The notes under the pieces: model-generated | Databases searched by the model: none | What the model saw: the letters and a program-made list of their open reading frames with translations, nothing else | Told to the model about the DNA's origin: nothing | NCBI GenBank assembly: GCA_021819725.1 | Contig: JAKAQR010000003.1 | Span: 1 to 64,000 of the forward strand | Source of the DNA: Actinomycetes bacterium | GTDB taxonomy: Bacteria > Actinomycetota > Acidimicrobiia > Acidimicrobiales > Acidimicrobiaceae | Length of the DNA: 64,000 bases | Direction of reading: 5' to 3' | Translations under genes and position numbers: made by a program | Shown here: piece after piece, positions 1 through 9,282 of the stretch | Layout: every line of letters begins with the position of its first letter | How positions within the stretch are numbered: the stretch's first letter is position 1

Positions 1-1511
1 TTGTAGGACTCCGTGTAGGCGCTGGTGGGGATGCCTACGATGTTTTTGTCGATGACGGTGATGAAGGGTGCGATGTAGAGCCAATCGTTGACCGCATCGG
101 CGGTGATCTGCTTGAGCACCTTCTGGTAACCCGCAATCCACTGTGCCTTTGTGGGCGCGGCGTTTGCGGCGGTCAGCTCACTGGCAATCTCAGGCGTCTT
201 GGCATAGTGCCAGTAGTAGCCGGTGGTCCCATAGTTGGAGACGTCTCGCCCTTCCGCCTGGTCGATGATGGTCGCCTGGAAGTCGCCCCCCTCAAAGACC
301 TGGGAGATCCAGAGGGGAAAATCGATCGTGGAGACACTGACCTTGATGCCAATGGCACCGAGTTCAGAGACGAGCAGCGGAGCAGCTAGCTTGGCATAGA
401 AGTACGGTGGCAGGACCAACTGAAGCGAAAACCCCTTGGAATAACCCGCCTCTGCCATCAACTTCCTAGCCTTGGTGACGTTGTAGGGGTATTCGCTGGC
501 GAGGTTGATGTAGTACGGATCGGCGGGCACGGTATCGGTGCCGTCGATCAGTCCGTAGCCACCCGATGCGGCATTCATGATCGCCTTGCGGTCGGTTGCG
601 AAGAGGATGGCCTGGCGTACCAATTTGTTGCTGAGCGGTCCATAGGTGTTGTTCAGCGTCATCTGAACCTTGCCGTTGGTGAGACTGGAGACAACTTTAT
701 ACTTTGGATTCGATTTGAACAGCGTCGCATCCGATGGCGCAGAGAGGTTGTCGATCATGTTTACCTCACCGCTTTGCAGCGCTGCATTCAAGGAGTCAGC
801 GTTGGAGAAGTAGCGGAAGACCACACCCGAGACATGGGGCTTGTATCCCCAGTATTGGTTGTTCCTCGCTAACGACACCGAGTAGTTCGAGACCTCACCG
901 GTCACCTTGAAGGGACCCGTCCCGATGGGATCGGTTGCCAAGGTCGATACTGTCGATGGGTCGAGGATAACGCCGTTGGAGTAGGCGGCTAAGTCATAGA
1001 GCCAGTTCCAACTTGGCGTCGTCAGCGTCACACGCACCTGATCGGAACCCACCTGCTCTACGGAGGAGACGTCAAAGATCTTGCCGTAGGGGTAGGTCGA
1101 GCCAGGGGCGTATACCCGTTTCATGCTGAAGACGACGTCAGCTGGTGTGAGCGGATTACCGTTCGAGAAGGTTACGCCTTTGCGGATGGTGAAGGTGTAG
1201 ACCTTGTTTGCGTCGCTCACCGTGTACGAGCTGGCCAACACCGGGACGATCGATCCATTGGGTGCAAGCTGGACAAGGTGTTGGAGTACGTTGTAATCGA
1301 TGACCTCATCGATGGCCTGTGAGGCGTTGGCGGTGGGGTTGAGCGTCGGCGGAAAGACATTGGAGGAGCCGATGGTCAGCATCTGGAGCGGAGTGCTCTT
1401 GTTCGTCGACGATGGTGCAGTTGAACTCGTGGATCCACACGCCGCCAGCATGAGTGCGGCGCTAGCCACCAGTGCGGTCGTCTGTGCAAGATGTCGAAGC
1501 GAACGAGCCAT
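1..1511 (-). CDS. ABC transporter substrate-binding lipoprotein, family 5 (peptide/nickel type), C-terminus cut by window edge
   Basis: The protein starts MARSLRHLAQ, with a hydrophobic signal and a lipobox LAAC (Cys25), so it should be a cell-surface lipoprotein. The body reads as an SBP_bac_5 protein: a segment on 'TPADVVFSMKRV', then 'DPIGTGPFKVT', then 'VRQAILFATDRKAI', the usual order in oligopeptide/dipeptide binding proteins. A GAGGGGAAG ribosome site precedes the ATG at 1511. About 500 residues are visible and the frame is open at base 1, so little of the protein is missing. Its permease and ATPase partners would lie to the left, outside the window. Ligand specificity cannot be read; peptides would fit the many peptidases nearby. 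Confidence 0.9.
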   Translation of the reverse strand, partial: MARSLRHLAQTTALVASAALMLAACGSTSSTAPSSTNKSTPLQMLTIGSSNVFPPTLNPTANASQAIDEVIDYNVLQHLVQLAPNGSIVPVLASSYTVSDANKVYTFTIRKGVTFSNGNPLTPADVVFSMKRVYAPGSTYPYGKIFDVSSVEQVGSDQVRVTLTTPSWNWLYDLAAYSNGVILDPSTVSTLATDPIGTGPFKVTGEVSNYSVSLARNNQYWGYKPHVSGVVFRYFSNADSLNAALQSGEVNMIDNLSAPSDATLFKSNPKYKVVSSLTNGKVQMTLNNTYGPLSNKLVRQAILFATDRKAIMNAASGGYGLIDGTDTVPADPYYINLASEYPYNVTKARKLMAEAGYSKGFSLQLVLPPYFYAKLAAPLLVSELGAIGIKVSVSTIDFPLWISQVFEGGDFQATIIDQAEGRDVSNYGTTGYYWHYAKTPEIASELTAANAAPTKAQWIAGYQKVLKQITADAVNDWLYIAPFITVIDKNIVGIPTSAYTESY

Positions 1512-2076
1512 CTCTTCCCCTCTCGTTAGGAACCCCCGTTGGATGTAACCATAGCCTAGCCAACGACCACGAGCAGCGATCAGGGTAGTTTTGGCGCCGA
1601 CTTTGCCCTCTCCCATGATGGGAGGGGTGGTCAAGGGAGATCCATCCCCGCGCTGAATCGTGGAGCCTTCTGGTGATCGTGAGTTTGTCATTTCGTCCGG
1701 TCGTTGCGGTCCCAAGCACGCTCATGGCGACCATGTTGGCACTTGAGTGCTCGGCAACCAGCGACCGTGACGGTGGTGGGTCGATGCGAGGGATGCCCTG
1801 TGCTCCTCCGAGGATCGGAAGGTCGAGGCCGGACGATGCTGCTGGGCGTGTCATCGAGCGCATGGTGAGTGTTGTGACCGATCACATGAGTGGGTTCATA
1901 GGAGTTCACACGCATCTCTCGTACTGGGGATTTGGTGCAACCGCTTCCTACAGGACCTGACGATTACCTCCTGGAACCGCTGGTCTCTCGAGTGTTCCCC
2001 GCAAGCGGTCCCCTGGTTCTCGCAGGACGTCTTGTGGCGGATCCTCTCGCTATGAGCATCCACGAACACCGGTATC
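1512..2076. other. Intergenic, no convincing gene
   Basis: Small overlapping open frames exist on both strands, but none has a good ribosome site or a recognisable domain. An imperfect hairpin (CCTCTCCCAT / ATGGGAGGGG) lies near 1607-1628. The promoter of the binding-protein gene should be near its right-hand start, but no clear -35/-10 pair stands out. Confidence 0.5.
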
Positions 2077-2820
2077 TCAGCGCGGGATTGCAGAGAAGGC
2101 TTGAACGGTGGCAGTGTCTCCAGTGATGGACAGGCCTGTTGTTGGTCGGTTCCAACCAAAGAGGTAGAGTTCGATGCTGGTTCCCTTGACGGTGGCGTCT
2201 GGTGAACCCACAGGATCGACAGCGCGTAGACCCTGCTGGTCGAGTTCGATCGACCACGGTCTTCCAACCTCGTCGGTAGGGATGAAGCTCAATAGGCGAG
2301 GCGGATCGACGAGTTGGGGTGCTGATCGAGCTCGGCTCGGCAAGAAGACGGTGATAAGTTCATCGAGTCCGTCTGCGGCCAAGAGAGGATCGATGCCGAG
2401 CGCTTCAGGGCGTGATGGTGTCGGGGAGGCCGCATCGAGATCTACGAGGTGGATGGCGAGTTCGTGGGCAAGCCGACGCAGGTACCAACTGACCCGCTGA
2501 TTCTCCCCGGTCCAATTCCAGGCCGGATCATCCATGTCGTGTGCAAGCAGGGTCTCTTTCAGATCGCGATAGGTCCTCGCAAGCCACTCGTAGGTAGGCA
2601 TGCCGATGGGCGGTTCGGAAGGCATGGTGTTTGGCTCCGGGTCAGCGTTGGTCTCAATCCGAACTTGCATACGAGAGAGCACGATCGCAAGGTGGTTGAC
2701 CAGATCGTCGACGGTCCAGCCGGGGCACGTTGGGATTGGGTTGCTGCCAGGAAGTTCCCGTGCGAGTCTCTCGATGTTGGCCATCAGCCCATCAATGGTT
2801 TGTAGTCGGTCGGCGTTCAT
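2077..2820 (-). CDS. Maleylpyruvate isomerase-type (MDMPI / DinB-like) protein
   Basis: A 247-aa protein opening MNADRLQTIDGLMANIERLA, with the 'PTCPGWTVDDLVNHLA' segment typical of the mycothiol-dependent maleylpyruvate isomerase N-terminal (DinB-like metal-binding) domain; the His in VNHLA is the usual metal ligand. The C-terminal half ('DATVKGTSIELYLFGWNRP') matches the SCP2-like C-terminal domain of this family. Such actinobacterial proteins often act in thiol-dependent detoxification, but the substrate here is unknown. An AAAGGAG site precedes the ATG. It is transcribed away from the SDR gene at 2946. Confidence 0.8.
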   Translation of the reverse strand: MNADRLQTIDGLMANIERLARELPGSNPIPTCPGWTVDDLVNHLAIVLSRMQVRIETNADPEPNTMPSEPPIGMPTYEWLARTYRDLKETLLAHDMDDPAWNWTGENQRVSWYLRRLAHELAIHLVDLDAASPTPSRPEALGIDPLLAADGLDELITVFLPSRARSAPQLVDPPRLLSFIPTDEVGRPWSIELDQQGLRAVDPVGSPDATVKGTSIELYLFGWNRPTTGLSITGDTATVQAFSAIPR

Positions 2821-2945
2821 CGTGCTCCTTTGGGGTTCTGCTGAAGTTTAGATGGTATCGCACTGGTACGGAGGAGGCGCATGCGTGGGCAGCGCCGGGT
2901 CCGGGATCGGACGCGATAGATTGAGGACGGGGAAGAGGAGGCGTG

Positions 2946-3716
2946 ATGGAAGACTTCAGGAGACTCTTTGATCTCACCGGGAAACGTGCGCTGGTCATCG
3001 GCGCTGGAAGTGGGATTGGAGCTGCCTCGGCGCAGGGGTTGGCCGCCTTTGGCGCGCAAGTTTGGTGTGCCGACATCAACGATGCCGCGGTTGAAGGAGT
3101 GGTGAAGGATCTGCCCGGAGCTGAAGGTCTTCACTTCGATATCGCCGATGCAGGGTCGAGTGCGAACGTGCTGTCAACGCTCGGGACTCCTGACATCGTC
3201 GTGTCGACGCCTGCGATCAATGTACGCAAGCGTCTCACCGAGGTCAGTGACGAGGAGTTCGACCGAGTGATCGAAATCAACCTCAAGGGAAACTTTCGGG
3301 TCATGCGTGATTTCGGGCGCGCGATGGCGGCCAACGGTGGTGGAAGTATGATCGCCTTTTCGAGCATCCGGGCCCAGGTCGTTGAGCCTGGCCAAGGGGT
3401 CTATGCGGCCACCAAGGCTGGTGTCCTCCAGATGCTCAAGGTACTTGCTGCAGAGCTTGGACCCCAAGGAGTACGGGCCAATGCGATCGCTCCGGGCGTG
3501 GTGGAGACGCCGCTCACCGCCCAGATCAAGAACGATCAACGCTGGTACGAGGCCTACCGTGACAAGACCATGCTTGGACGTTGGGCACAACCATCAGAGA
3601 TGGTTGGGGCAGTGGTTTTTCTCGCCTCTGAGGCAAGCTCGTATGTGACTGGTTCCTATCTTGTTGTCGACGGAGGCTGGCTCGCCGCCGATGGGAGGTT
3701 TACACCTCCGGCGTAG
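2946..3716 (+). CDS. SDR family NAD(P)-dependent oxidoreductase
   Basis: A 256-aa classical short-chain dehydrogenase. The dinucleotide motif GAGSGIG is at residues 19-25, Asp43 after the second strand suggests NAD(H), Ser139/140 and Y153-x3-K157 form the catalytic set, and 'GVRANAIAPGVVETPLT' and 'YVTGSYLVVDGGW' close the fold. ATG 2946 is preferred over GTG 2943 because the GAGGAGG site sits 4 nt before the ATG. The usual NNAG motif after strand 4 is replaced: the protein reads DIVVSTPAINVRKR. Substrate is unknown. The stop codon lies inside a 17-bp tandem duplication. Confidence 0.9.
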   Translation: MEDFRRLFDLTGKRALVIGAGSGIGAASAQGLAAFGAQVWCADINDAAVEGVVKDLPGAEGLHFDIADAGSSANVLSTLGTPDIVVSTPAINVRKRLTEVSDEEFDRVIEINLKGNFRVMRDFGRAMAANGGGSMIAFSSIRAQVVEPGQGVYAATKAGVLQMLKVLAAELGPQGVRANAIAPGVVETPLTAQIKNDQRWYEAYRDKTMLGRWAQPSEMVGAVVFLASEASSYVTGSYLVVDGGWLAADGRFTPPA

Positions 3717-3744
3717 GTGCACAAGAGGCGTAGGTGCACAAGAG
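3711..3744. repeat. 17-bp perfect tandem duplication at the SDR stop codon
   Basis: GCGTAGGTGCACAAGAG occurs at 3711-3727 and again at 3728-3744 without a gap. The TAG stop (3714-3716) is in the first copy, so the gene ends normally and the second copy is untranslated. Confidence 0.95.
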
Positions 3745-3778
3745 AAGGGCCTACCTGCTGTCCAACCCGGCGAGCAAT

Positions 3779-4993
3779 TCATGGGCCTTCGTGCAGTAGC
3801 TCTCTCGCGGCGAGCAGATAGACCTTCGCCGCGGCGATCACCTCTGTGACCTCCACAAATTCGTTGGCCTGATGCGCGATCCATTTTCCTCCCGGTCCAT
3901 AGACCACCACTGGCAGATGCGCATCACGGTGGAGGATCGTCCCATCCGTCGTGCCCGGAACCCCACCATAGGTTGGTTCAGCGCCAACCACTCTCCGGTG
4001 AGCTGCCGTTAGAGAACGGACCAGGTCTGCGTCGGGCGAGATGTCGGTCGGTGGACGATCGTCGATCACCTCGACCTCTCCTCGACAGCCAGTAGCCTCG
4101 GCGATTCGTCCAACCTCGGCGATGAAGGCATCGATGAGCCGGGCATGATCAACCAGAGGAGTGGTCCGGAGGTCAAAATCGGCGATGGCGACGGATGGGG
4201 TGACGTTGAGCTGAACTCGCGATCCAGCCTGTAGAACCGTTGGAGTGATGGAGATGGCTCCAAGAAGGGGATCTTCGCCATATTCTCTCTGGAGTTCGAT
4301 CTCGGTTTCATGGGCGAAGGTCAAGACCTTCATCAGTGCAGGTATCGGGTTGATACCTTTGGTGGGCATAGCACCATGGGAGATTCGTCCGTGCAGTCGC
4401 ACTTCGAGCCGGATGGCACCCTTCTGGGTGATACAGATTTCACCGGCCTCAGGTTCACAGACGATTGCCCCGATGGCTTCATTGCAGTAGCCCTTGGCGA
4501 CGAAGTCCTTGACCCCGAGCATCAACTCCTCCTCATCGATGAGCGCTGCAAGCGTGAGTGTTCCTACCAATTCGCCGCTCAGTTGGAGTGCACGGGCTGC
4601 AAAGAGCATCGCCGCAAGCCCGCCCTTCATGTCTGCCGAGCCTCTGCCCAGTAGACGGCCATCGACGATGTCACCGGAGTAAGGGTCGAAGTCCCAGAGA
4701 TCACGAGAACCCTCCGAGACGACGTCGGTATGGCCCTCAAAGATGAGGTGGGGTCCAGGGGTGGAGCCACGGAGTTGAATGATCACGTTTGGTCGACCTT
4801 GCCGTACCTCATCGACGATCGGAGTCCAACCGAACCCCTCGGCCAACTCGATCACCGCGTGGGCTGCGCCCATCTCGGTTGATCCGGTTGCTGGATCATT
4901 CACGCTTGGGATACGAACGAGGCGTTGGGTGAAGTCGATGAGACCCTGTGTGTCGAGATAACCAAGTAGTTCGTTCGATGATGGTGCGCTCAT
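3779..4993 (-). CDS. M20 family metallopeptidase (ArgE/DapE-like)
   Basis: A 404-aa protein with the M20 signature: H88-T-D90 in 'IFEGHTDVV' (zinc ligand and catalytic Asp), D121 in 'GRGSADMKGG', and an 'IDEEEL' segment that supplies the general-base Glu. The dimerisation domain follows ('GRISHGAMPTKG') and the C-terminus carries the last ligand His ('KWIAHQANEFVEV'). Family members cleave N-acyl amino acids or dipeptides; the exact substrate cannot be told. AAGGGAG precedes the ATG. It converges with the SDR gene and diverges from the phosphatase gene. Two other M20 enzymes lie in this window (24586, 45357). Confidence 0.9.
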   Translation of the reverse strand: MSAPSSNELLGYLDTQGLIDFTQRLVRIPSVNDPATGSTEMGAAHAVIELAEGFGWTPIVDEVRQGRPNVIIQLRGSTPGPHLIFEGHTDVVSEGSRDLWDFDPYSGDIVDGRLLGRGSADMKGGLAAMLFAARALQLSGELVGTLTLAALIDEEELMLGVKDFVAKGYCNEAIGAIVCEPEAGEICITQKGAIRLEVRLHGRISHGAMPTKGINPIPALMKVLTFAHETEIELQREYGEDPLLGAISITPTVLQAGSRVQLNVTPSVAIADFDLRTTPLVDHARLIDAFIAEVGRIAEATGCRGEVEVIDDRPPTDISPDADLVRSLTAAHRRVVGAEPTYGGVPGTTDGTILHRDAHLPVVVYGPGGKWIAHQANEFVEVTEVIAAAKVYLLAARELLHEGP

Positions 4994-5219
4994 CTGCTCC
5001 CTTTGTATTGCCTATTTGTACTGCCCCTTTGTGCGGTCCAGTCTATTGCGGGTCTGTGTTGCTCGAGAACCAGCTCAAGTGCTCAATGGTCATGGGGTGC
5101 ACAAGCTTTTGTTATCGGTAATGCTCTTGCAAGCTCCGATTCACCTGGTGGCAACCTTTGGCCATCAGGCTGGATGTATGGATACCTTCAAGATTGCGAA
5201 TACGAGAGATGGTCAGCGG

Positions 5220-5954
5220 ATGATTGAAGAGCAACGATGGATACCACTTGACGGTGCGGCCAACGTTCGCGACCTTGGAGGCTATCCAGTAGGACGAGAT
5301 GGTGTGATTCGATCGAGGGAGATCTTTCGTGGAGACTCACCGCATCGCCTCACCCGCAGCGACGTCGAGCGACTCCGAGCCGCGGGTATCCGTACCCGGA
5401 TTGATCTACGACGTGATGAGGAGCTCATCCGTTTTGGTAGTGGGCCCATTGGTCAGGTCGTGGCGATCACGATGCATGCGCCACTGCGCCCAACGTTGGC
5501 AGATCCTGGTTCGGGATCGCAGTCGCTTGGTGAACTGTACCGACGGTATCTTCTCGAGAGTCCCTACGAGTTGGCCAGTGCGCTACGTTTCCTGGCGGAT
5601 CCGCTACAGCGACCTGCGCTTTTCCACTGTTATGCCGGTAAGGATAGGACAGGGGTGTTGACGGCGCTGCTGTTATCGGTCCTTGGCGTAACTGATGAGG
5701 TCATTGTGGCTGATTACGCTAAGACCACTCTCGTCCGGGATGCCTTCTTGGCCTTAGCCGGCGAGGAGTTAGGCATCTCTCGCGAAGGTGAGCTGACGGC
5801 GGACTCCCCAGCATTGGCTGCCGATCCGGAGACGATGGCAGCGACTCTGGATTGGCTGAAGATGACGTTTGGCTCCGCACAGTCCTATCTTGAGGGCGCT
5901 GGCTTATCGTCCGAGATCATCGGCCGACTACGAGCCGACCTCGTCGTCTCGTAG
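5220..5954 (+). CDS. Tyrosine-protein phosphatase (Y_phosphatase3 family)
   Basis: About 244 aa. The N-terminus has 'IPLDGAANVRDLGGYPV', the typical opening of this family, and the P-loop is HCYAGKDRTG (Cys137, Arg143), the CX5R active site of tyrosine/lipid phosphatases. The frame stays open upstream to 5016, but that part is unlike the family; ATG 5220 puts the conserved region right after the start, with ATG 5178 as an alternative. The ribosome site is weak. It could act on phosphotyrosine or phosphoinositide-like substrates. Confidence 0.82.
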   Translation: MIEEQRWIPLDGAANVRDLGGYPVGRDGVIRSREIFRGDSPHRLTRSDVERLRAAGIRTRIDLRRDEELIRFGSGPIGQVVAITMHAPLRPTLADPGSGSQSLGELYRRYLLESPYELASALRFLADPLQRPALFHCYAGKDRTGVLTALLLSVLGVTDEVIVADYAKTTLVRDAFLALAGEELGISREGELTADSPALAADPETMAATLDWLKMTFGSAQSYLEGAGLSSEIIGRLRADLVVS

Positions 5955-6435
5955 CGGTCCTGCCTGTCGTATCTGTCAAAGAACCGAGCAAACAGAATCA
6001 TTGATATTGCAAAAGGAGGAGTTTGCGGAGAAGGGACCTGAATCAAACCAGTTGACAACCACTATCTCCGGGCCTCAAAATGAGGCGCGAGCCATACGAT
6101 CCTACCAGTAGGGGATGTTCGCGGCCAGCCAACTAGATCGGTGTCTTTCTAGTGGGCCACAGGTTGCCTCGCGTTGGTGGAAGTCAATGTTGACAGAGGC
6201 GGTTCAGGGGTTGACAGACAACAGAGTGCAGGGAGTTGCTCTTTGTGGAGATGCATGCGCACTGCATATCCAGGCTTGATCCTCGCGGTGACTCATCGCA
6301 GGGAGGCAAGCGGAGCGGAAGAGGGCAGGAGAGATGACCTTTGGACGCGGATTTGCCATCACTGCTAGTGTTGCTTTTGGTGGGAGGGACCGAAGATCGG
6401 TCCATCTCGAAAAAGATGAGAGGGGACGATCAGGT
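5955..6435. other. Intergenic, nothing recognised
   Basis: No domain or RNA gene is visible. A strong ribosome-site-like run AAAGGAGGAG near 6011 is followed only by short frames. The amidase frame is open back to 6334 but its family-like part begins at 6436. Confidence 0.45.
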
Positions 6436-7884
6436 ATGGATGAACTTTGGCGATATGACGCGACTGGTCTCGCGGAGCTGATCCGATCAAAGCAGGTGAG
6501 TTCACTTGAGGTGACTGACGCTGCGATCAGCCGTATCGAGATGTTCAACCCCATCCTCAATGCGGTCATCGTCGATCGCTTTGAGCAGGCGCGAGAAGAA
6601 GCCCGACGCAACCGCAGCGGCTCCTTTGCAGGCGTCCCCCTGTTGCTTAAGGACCTGGGTGCAGCCCAAGAGGGCGAACCGTTCTGGCTCGGCTCTGCGG
6701 TACTACGCAATGCTGACTATCGAGCCCCGGTGACGAGTTACTACGTTCAGGCACTGTGCGACGCAGGCTTCATCGTCATCGGTAGAACAAATGCACCGGA
6801 GTTCGGCACCAATATCACCACGGAGCCGGTCTCCACTGGTGCCACCAGAAATCCCTGGAATCTGGAGTACTCCTCCGGTGGATCCTCCGGTGGATCCGCT
6901 GCAGCGGTAGCGAGCGGCATGGCACCGGTTGGTCAAGCGAGCGATGGAGGTGGATCAATCCGCTTTCCGGCAAGTTATTGCGGATTGGTCGGCTTGAAAC
7001 CCTCGAGAGGTCGTGTCTCGAAGGGCCCATTGGCCGGTGATGGCTGGGCGGGTTCGACGATCGATGGAGCCTTGACCCGTTCGATTCGAGATGCGGCCGC
7101 AGTGCTCGATGTGATGGCTGGGTATCGTAGTGGCGATCCCTATACGGCCCCGGCCTTCGCACAGCCACTCATCGAAGAGGTGAACCAACCGGTCAGACGC
7201 CTGCGCATTGGGGTACTCGACCACTCGCTTCTGCGTGCGGCACAGACTGATCCCCGTGTCACGGAGGCCGTTCGCGCCGTTGCAGATCTGCTCGGGCAAC
7301 ACGGCCATATGGTTGAAGAGGCGTGGCCGGAGGCCTTAGGGGAGGAGGAGTTCCAGCCCCGATTTGTCGATGTTGTGAAGGGCTCGATTGCACAACAGTT
7401 TCGTTCTCTCGAACGGATGCTGGGTCGCTCTGTCGATCTTGACGAGATCGAATCCGATAACCGAGTCTTCGTGGAACTTGGACGTCAGCTGCCAGCATAT
7501 CGGTACGTCGAGTCGGTGGATTGGCTGCAGTCCTATGGCCGACGAGTCGCCAAGTTCTTTGAGATCGATGGCTATGACCTTCTCCTCACCCCTGTCGCTC
7601 CTCGTTTGCCACCCAAGCTGGGTTACCTCAGCGATCCGAAGCTTGGTCTTGACCGCCAGCTTGAGTTTCTCGGCTTCACCGGTCAGTTCAACGTCTCGGG
7701 TCAACCGACGATCTCGTTGCCGCTTGCGATGAGCCCTGGTGAAGACCCCCTCCCGATCGGCATCCAGTTGGTGGCGGCCTATGGGCATGAGGATCTGCTC
7801 ATACGGATTGGATCTTGGTTGGAACAGGCCATGCCGTGGGCAGGACGCTGGCCGACGATCGCGCTTGAGGGCCCACCGGCATGA
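6436..7884 (+). CDS. Amidase signature family hydrolase
   Basis: A 482-aa amidase. The Ser-cisSer-Lys triad is visible: K72 in 'PLLLKDLG', cis-Ser150 in 'SSGGSSGGS' and nucleophile Ser174 in 'DGGGSIRFPA'. The start is placed at MDELWRYDAT, where similarity to the family begins, although the frame is open upstream. GatA-like enzymes share these motifs, but no gatB or gatC is near, so a stand-alone amide or peptide amidase is more likely. The ATGA overlap with the next gene (7881) suggests co-translation with the metallophosphoesterase. Confidence 0.88.
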   Translation: MDELWRYDATGLAELIRSKQVSSLEVTDAAISRIEMFNPILNAVIVDRFEQAREEARRNRSGSFAGVPLLLKDLGAAQEGEPFWLGSAVLRNADYRAPVTSYYVQALCDAGFIVIGRTNAPEFGTNITTEPVSTGATRNPWNLEYSSGGSSGGSAAAVASGMAPVGQASDGGGSIRFPASYCGLVGLKPSRGRVSKGPLAGDGWAGSTIDGALTRSIRDAAAVLDVMAGYRSGDPYTAPAFAQPLIEEVNQPVRRLRIGVLDHSLLRAAQTDPRVTEAVRAVADLLGQHGHMVEEAWPEALGEEEFQPRFVDVVKGSIAQQFRSLERMLGRSVDLDEIESDNRVFVELGRQLPAYRYVESVDWLQSYGRRVAKFFEIDGYDLLLTPVAPRLPPKLGYLSDPKLGLDRQLEFLGFTGQFNVSGQPTISLPLAMSPGEDPLPIGIQLVAAYGHEDLLIRIGSWLEQAMPWAGRWPTIALEGPPA

Positions 7885-8747
7885 CACGGATTGTGCATGT
7901 CTCGGATCTGCACTTCGAACTCGCGCCCGAGCGTTTCAAACCAGGCATTCGTCAGATTCTTGACCGGTCGATCCCCCTGCTACAGGCGACTGATCCGGAT
8001 CTCCTCGTCGTTACCGGTGACCTCACCAGCTACGGATGTTTTGATCGAAGTCAACTCATGGGAGTCCGTCGATGGCTCGATGGGCTTGGTCTTGCGTACC
8101 TCGCGATCCCTGGAAATCATGATCTATCGGCGAACACGGTGCGTGGCAGCGCCTATCCCATCATGGAGACTTATGAAGCGGTTCCTTGGAAGCGAACGAA
8201 CTTTGCATCCACCTTCGATCAAGAGCCACTTGTCATCGTCCAAGAGGGTCCCCTCACACTGTTGGCCATCGCGTTACGAGAGGGTGATCCCGACGGTGCT
8301 CTTGAACAACTCTCCGCGGCACTCGACGATCTTGATGGTCCGGCACTCGTGTTGGGTCACTATCCTCTCGTTGCGACCAAAGACCTCGGAGTGCTAGCGA
8401 CTTTTGGTTATGAGGGCTACATCGACGGCGTGCGTGACCGACTGCTCAACCTATTGTTGGCACAACCACTGGTGCGGGCCTACCTCTGCGGTCACGTCCA
8501 TGCCCAAACCGTGACCACCCTTGGCGGTGAGCTGGTGCAGCTCTCCGCGGGCGGGCTTGGCCCTGGGGCGAGCGCTGGTTGGATCCTCGATGTCAAGGGA
8601 CCCAACCTTGAGGTGCGCTCCCTCCCTGGAGGAGGGCCTCGGGCCTTCTGGCCCCAAGAGATGCTTGGCGATTGCGACCCGCTTGACTATCACCTCTGGT
8701 GTGGCAACGAGCCTCTGATCATCCCGCTCTCCCCGTCTGTCAGCTAG
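7881..8747 (+). CDS. Metallophosphoesterase (calcineurin-like)
   Basis: A 288-aa protein with the phosphoesterase motifs in order: 'HVSDLHFE' (DxH), 'VTGDLTS' (GDxx), 'IPGNHDLS' (GNHD), 'LGHYPLV' and 'LCGHVHAQ' (GHxH). These make a dinuclear metal centre that cleaves phosphomono- or diesters. It overlaps the amidase by four bases. A cyclic-nucleotide or nucleotide phosphodiesterase role is possible; no substrate evidence. Confidence 0.85.
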   Translation: MTRIVHVSDLHFELAPERFKPGIRQILDRSIPLLQATDPDLLVVTGDLTSYGCFDRSQLMGVRRWLDGLGLAYLAIPGNHDLSANTVRGSAYPIMETYEAVPWKRTNFASTFDQEPLVIVQEGPLTLLAIALREGDPDGALEQLSAALDDLDGPALVLGHYPLVATKDLGVLATFGYEGYIDGVRDRLLNLLLAQPLVRAYLCGHVHAQTVTTLGGELVQLSAGGLGPGASAGWILDVKGPNLEVRSLPGGGPRAFWPQEMLGDCDPLDYHLWCGNEPLIIPLSPSVS

Positions 8748-8808
8748 ATGGATGACGTGAGCGTCAGACTTGCGGACAACAGCACTTTGTTGGCGATATG
8801 GTGTGTTG

Positions 8809-9282
8809 ATGGTACTGCTGATTGAATTCCTTATTTGGTTGCCCGTTACCGCATTGGTGCTGGGGCGGTTCGCGATCGAGCTACTGTGGCGCCGGACGGT
8901 GGGATATCGAGTGTGGGTCTCGTATCGCGAGACAGAACGAGCGCCTTGGAGGACGCGGTTGTGCGAGAGTGATCGCCTCCATGGCACCAGCCTTGACAGC
9001 GGAGAGGGCCTCCCCACCGCCTACCTGATGGCGCAGCAAACGCACCTCCGCGTGATCAGGCTGTGCAATGCCATAGTCACGACAGTTGTCGTCAGTAGCC
9101 TGTTGTTCCTTGCGGGTGCCTTTGTGGTGATCAACGTCATGGGGATTGCCATTCTCGTCGCGGAGATCGTCGCCTCTGTCCGGTATCGTCGGATCTTCGC
9201 GTCGATTGAACGGATTCTTGTGCTGCGTCGTGGTGGTGATGCGCAAGGAGCGCCGCAGTCGTTGTCGATTGGATGGAATTGA
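8809..9282 (+). CDS. Hypothetical membrane protein
   Basis: About 157 aa from ATG 8809 (upstream TTG 8770 possible). A hydrophobic segment opens the protein ('VLLIEFLIWLPVTALVLG') and a long one lies near the C-terminus ('VVVSSLLFLAGAFVVINVMGIAILVAEIV', shown here only in part by its ends: VVVSS to LVAEIV). Basic residues flank both, so two or three membrane passes are likely. No family is recognised. It ends just before the truncated TnpB. Confidence 0.45.
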   Translation: MVLLIEFLIWLPVTALVLGRFAIELLWRRTVGYRVWVSYRETERAPWRTRLCESDRLHGTSLDSGEGLPTAYLMAQQTHLRVIRLCNAIVTTVVVSSLLFLAGAFVVINVMGIAILVAEIVASVRYRRIFASIERILVLRRGGDAQGAPQSLSIGWN

